NCBI RefSeq assembly: GCF_019236175.1 | Contig: NZ_JAFAJM010000012.1 | Span: 1 to 64,000 of the forward strand | Direction of reading: 5' to 3' | Source: Chryseobacterium sp. | GTDB lineage: Bacteria; Bacteroidota; Bacteroidia; Flavobacteriales; Weeksellaceae | DNA length: 64,000 nucleotides | Shown: positions 62,239 through 64,000 of the stretch, piece after piece | Layout of the letters: every line of letters starts with the position of its first letter | Position numbering within the stretch: the stretch's first letter is position 1 | Notes under the pieces: model-generated | The model's database searches: none | What the model was told of the DNA's origin: nothing | The model's input: the letters and a program-made list of their open reading frames with translations, nothing else | Translations under genes and position numbers: made by a program

Positions 62239-63243
62239 ATGAAAGAATTTTCTAAAGAGGTATACCTGAAGTGGTATGAAGATATGACAATGTGGAGAAG
62301 GTTTGAAGACAAATGCCGTTCTCTTTATCTAAAACAAAAGATCAGGGGTTTTTTACATTTGTATAACGGTCAGGAAGCAATCCCTGCCGGATTCACACAT
62401 GCAATGGATTTAACGAAGGACAGTATGATTACTGCTTACAGATGCCATATCCATCCAATGGCGATGGGAGTAGATCCTAAGAGAATCATGGCGGAACTTT
62501 GTGGTAAAGCAACAGGAACATCCGGAGGTATGGGTGGATCTATGCACATTTTCAGCAAAGAACATCGTTTTTACGGAGGACATGGTATTGTAGGAGGTCA
62601 GATTCCTTTGGGAGCAGGTATTGCTTTTGCAGATAAATATTTCGACAGAAAAGCTGTAAACATCTGTTTCTTTGGAGACGGAGCTGCTAGACAAGGTTCA
62701 TTACATGAAACTTTTAACATGGCGATGAACTGGAAACTGCCTGTGGTATTTGTTGTAGAAAACAACCAGTATGCTATGGGAACTTCTGTAAAAAGAACTG
62801 CTAATCACGAAGATATCTATAAATTAGGATTAGGATATGAAATGCCTTGTCTTGCAGTAGATGCTATGGATCCTGAAAAAGTGGCAGAAGCTGCTTACGA
62901 AGCTATTGAAAGAGCAAGAAGAGGAGACGGACCAACATTCATTGAAGCAAGAACTTACCGTTACAGAGGACACTCTATGTCTGATGCTGAACCATACAGA
63001 TCTAAAGAAGAAGTAGCTATTCATAAAAATGATGACCCTATCGAACTGGTTAAACACAGAATTTTAGAAAACGGTTGGGCTACTGAACAAGAATTGGAAG
63101 CTATGGATAACAAGTCAAGAGACTTTGTGGATGAATGCATCGAGTTTATGGAAAATTCTCCATACCCTGAAGCAGATAAAATCTATGAGTACGTTTATGC
63201 TCAGGAAGATTATCCATTCTTAGATAAATTAGAAAATCAATAA
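62239..63243 (+). CDS. pdhA: Pyruvate dehydrogenase E1 component, alpha subunit
   Basis: A 334-residue thiamine diphosphate enzyme subunit. It shows YNGQEAIPAGF, AYRCHIHPMAMG, SGGMGGSMHIFS, HGIVGGQIPLGAGIAFA and the ThDP/Mg motif GDGAARQGSLHETFNMAMNWKLPVVFVVENN. The phosphorylation-loop region TYRYRGHSMSDAEPYR is also intact. With E1 beta, E2 and E3 it converts pyruvate to acetyl-CoA. The next gene is E2; E1 beta is not adjacent here, so it must lie elsewhere. Confidence 0.96.
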   Translation: MKEFSKEVYLKWYEDMTMWRRFEDKCRSLYLKQKIRGFLHLYNGQEAIPAGFTHAMDLTKDSMITAYRCHIHPMAMGVDPKRIMAELCGKATGTSGGMGGSMHIFSKEHRFYGGHGIVGGQIPLGAGIAFADKYFDRKAVNICFFGDGAARQGSLHETFNMAMNWKLPVVFVVENNQYAMGTSVKRTANHEDIYKLGLGYEMPCLAVDAMDPEKVAEAAYEAIERARRGDGPTFIEARTYRYRGHSMSDAEPYRSKEEVAIHKNDDPIELVKHRILENGWATEQELEAMDNKSRDFVDECIEFMENSPYPEADKIYEYVYAQEDYPFLDKLENQ

Positions 63244-63255
63244 ATAAAAGAATTA

Positions 63256-63316
63256 ATTTGATATTTGATATTTGACGTTCCCGAAATCTCAAATCTCGAA
63301 TCTCGAATCTCAAATC
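63256..63316. repeat. Heptamer repeats forming an inverted pair (copy B)
   Basis: The left arm has ATTTGAT heptamers (63256-63275). The right arm has AATCTCR heptamers repeated five times (63284-63316). The arms are complementary at 16 of 20 positions, 18 with G-T wobble, around a GTTCCCG loop. It lies between pdhA and the E2 gene. Confidence 0.65.
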
Positions 63317-63326
63317 AATATAGATT

Positions 63327-64000
63327 ATGGCAGAAGTAATTACGATGCCCCGCCTTTCGGACACGATGACGGAAGGGAAAGTGGCGAAATGGCATAAAAA
63401 AGTAGGAGATAAAGTAAAAGAAGGAGATATTTTAGCTGAAATTGAAACTGACAAAGCAGTTCAGGATTTCGAATCTGAAGTAGAAGGAACTCTTTTATAC
63501 GTAGGTGTAGAAGAAGGTGCTGCTGCTGCTGTAGACTCTGTTTTGGCAATTATTGGTAATGAAGGAGAAGATATTTCAGGATTGACAGGTGGGGCAGCTG
63601 CTCCGGCTGCAGCTTCTGAAGAAAAAAAATCTGAAGAACAACCTAAAACAGAAGCTCCGGCTGCTGAAGCTGCAAGCGCAGAAATTCCGGCAGGAGTGGA
63701 AATGATTACAATGCCAAGACTTTCTGATACCATGACAGAAGGTAAAGTAGCTAAGTGGCATAAAAATGTAGGGGATACTGTAAAAGAAGGAGATCTTCTT
63801 GCCGAAATCGAAACAGATAAAGCGGTACAGGATTTCGAATCTGAATTCAACGGAGTTCTGTTGAAGCAGGGAGTAGAAGAAGGAGGTGCTGCTCCGGTTG
63901 ATTCTGTATTGGCTATCATTGGCCCTGCAGGAACAGATGTTTCAGCTGTAGGAGCTCCAAAAGCTGCTGCTCCGGTTTCCGAAAAACCTGCTGAACAAAA
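63327..64000 (+). CDS. pdhC: Pyruvate dehydrogenase E2 (dihydrolipoamide acetyltransferase), 3' partial
   Basis: The ATG at 63327 opens a frame that runs off the window after 224 codons. It holds two tandem lipoyl domains, each with MPRLSDTMTEGKVAKWHK and the lipoylated Lys in EIETDKAVQDFESE (Lys43 in the first). They are joined by an Ala/Pro/Glu-rich swinging linker (EEKKSEEQPKTEAPAAEAAS). A second linker has begun (VGAPKAAAPVSEKPAEQ). The peripheral-subunit-binding and catalytic domains lie beyond the window. It is 83 bp after pdhA. Confidence 0.95.
   Translation, partial: MAEVITMPRLSDTMTEGKVAKWHKKVGDKVKEGDILAEIETDKAVQDFESEVEGTLLYVGVEEGAAAAVDSVLAIIGNEGEDISGLTGGAAAPAAASEEKKSEEQPKTEAPAAEAASAEIPAGVEMITMPRLSDTMTEGKVAKWHKNVGDTVKEGDLLAEIETDKAVQDFESEFNGVLLKQGVEEGGAAPVDSVLAIIGPAGTDVSAVGAPKAAAPVSEKPAEQ

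Noticed and set aside
63146..63454. Minus-strand frame with DLRFEIRDLRF peptide
   Set aside because: The peptide is the translation of the heptamer repeat, and the rest is antisense to pdhA and the E2 gene.
63461..63919. 152-codon minus-strand frame rich in Ser and Ala
   Set aside because: It is a shadow of the E2 lipoyl domains, whose Ala/Pro/Glu codons stay open on the other strand.
1..64000. CRISPR arrays, insertion sequences, rRNA and tRNA genes
   Set aside because: No regularly spaced repeats with unique spacers, no transposase motifs, and no cloverleaf or rRNA-like stretches were seen by eye; a dedicated scan was not possible.

Overview
The window looks like a chromosomal segment of a Flavobacteriia member, most plausibly Chryseobacterium or a close Weeksellaceae relative. 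The signs are AT-rich DNA, Bacteroidota-type promoters (TTG, about 19 nt, then TAnnTTTG), weak ribosome binding sites, SusC/SusD proteins, a likely T9SS C-terminal sorting domain, and family content typical of flavobacteria (DUF922, DUF4280, DUF6157). The genus is inferred from protein resemblance; no database search was run.

Region 1-3660 is the 3' end of an RHS polymorphic-toxin locus. The main RHS gene enters from the left and ends in a nuclease-like tip followed by a candidate immunity gene. A displaced second tip (HNH-type) with an SMI1/KNR4 immunity gene follows, and then a scrap of a third tip. A 61-bp exact repeat of RHS core sequence marks the recombination point. Region 3700-8075 holds rsmG and a tightly overlapped lipoprotein, DUF922 and PD-(D/E)XK nuclease set. 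Region 8100-14080 has a patatin/outer-membrane fusion, a secreted alpha/beta hydrolase and a glutaryl-CoA dehydrogenase-like enzyme.

Region 14084-24531 is a polysaccharide utilization locus. A Nudix-type (NrtR-like) regulator and an MFS transporter run left. SusC, SusD, GH30, GH16 and a second GH30 run right and end at a strong terminator. The enzyme set points to a beta-1,3/1,6-glucan such as laminarin or fungal wall glucan. Region 24648-27031, on the minus strand, is a type VI secretion effector module: truncated VgrG, Tae4 amidase, Tai4-like immunity protein and two DUF4280 PAAR-like proteins with a gene scrap between them.

The rest is mostly core chromosome: fabI, tag, an OhrR-like regulator with a YeeZ-like protein, a nucleoside phosphorylase, a SUI1 protein, gpmI, an acyl-ACP desaturase, map, era, DoxX, an S9 peptidase, HAD proteins, two Crp/Fnr proteins, a GNAT enzyme, a MATE pump, a sigma-54 activator without DNA-binding domain, a YggS-type protein, and a polysaccharide deacetylase. 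A copper module (P-type ATPase plus a probable HMA-AraC regulator), an RRM protein, a PAP2-BlaI-DUF4153 operon and pdhA plus the start of the E2 gene complete it. No rRNA, tRNA or CRISPR array was seen.
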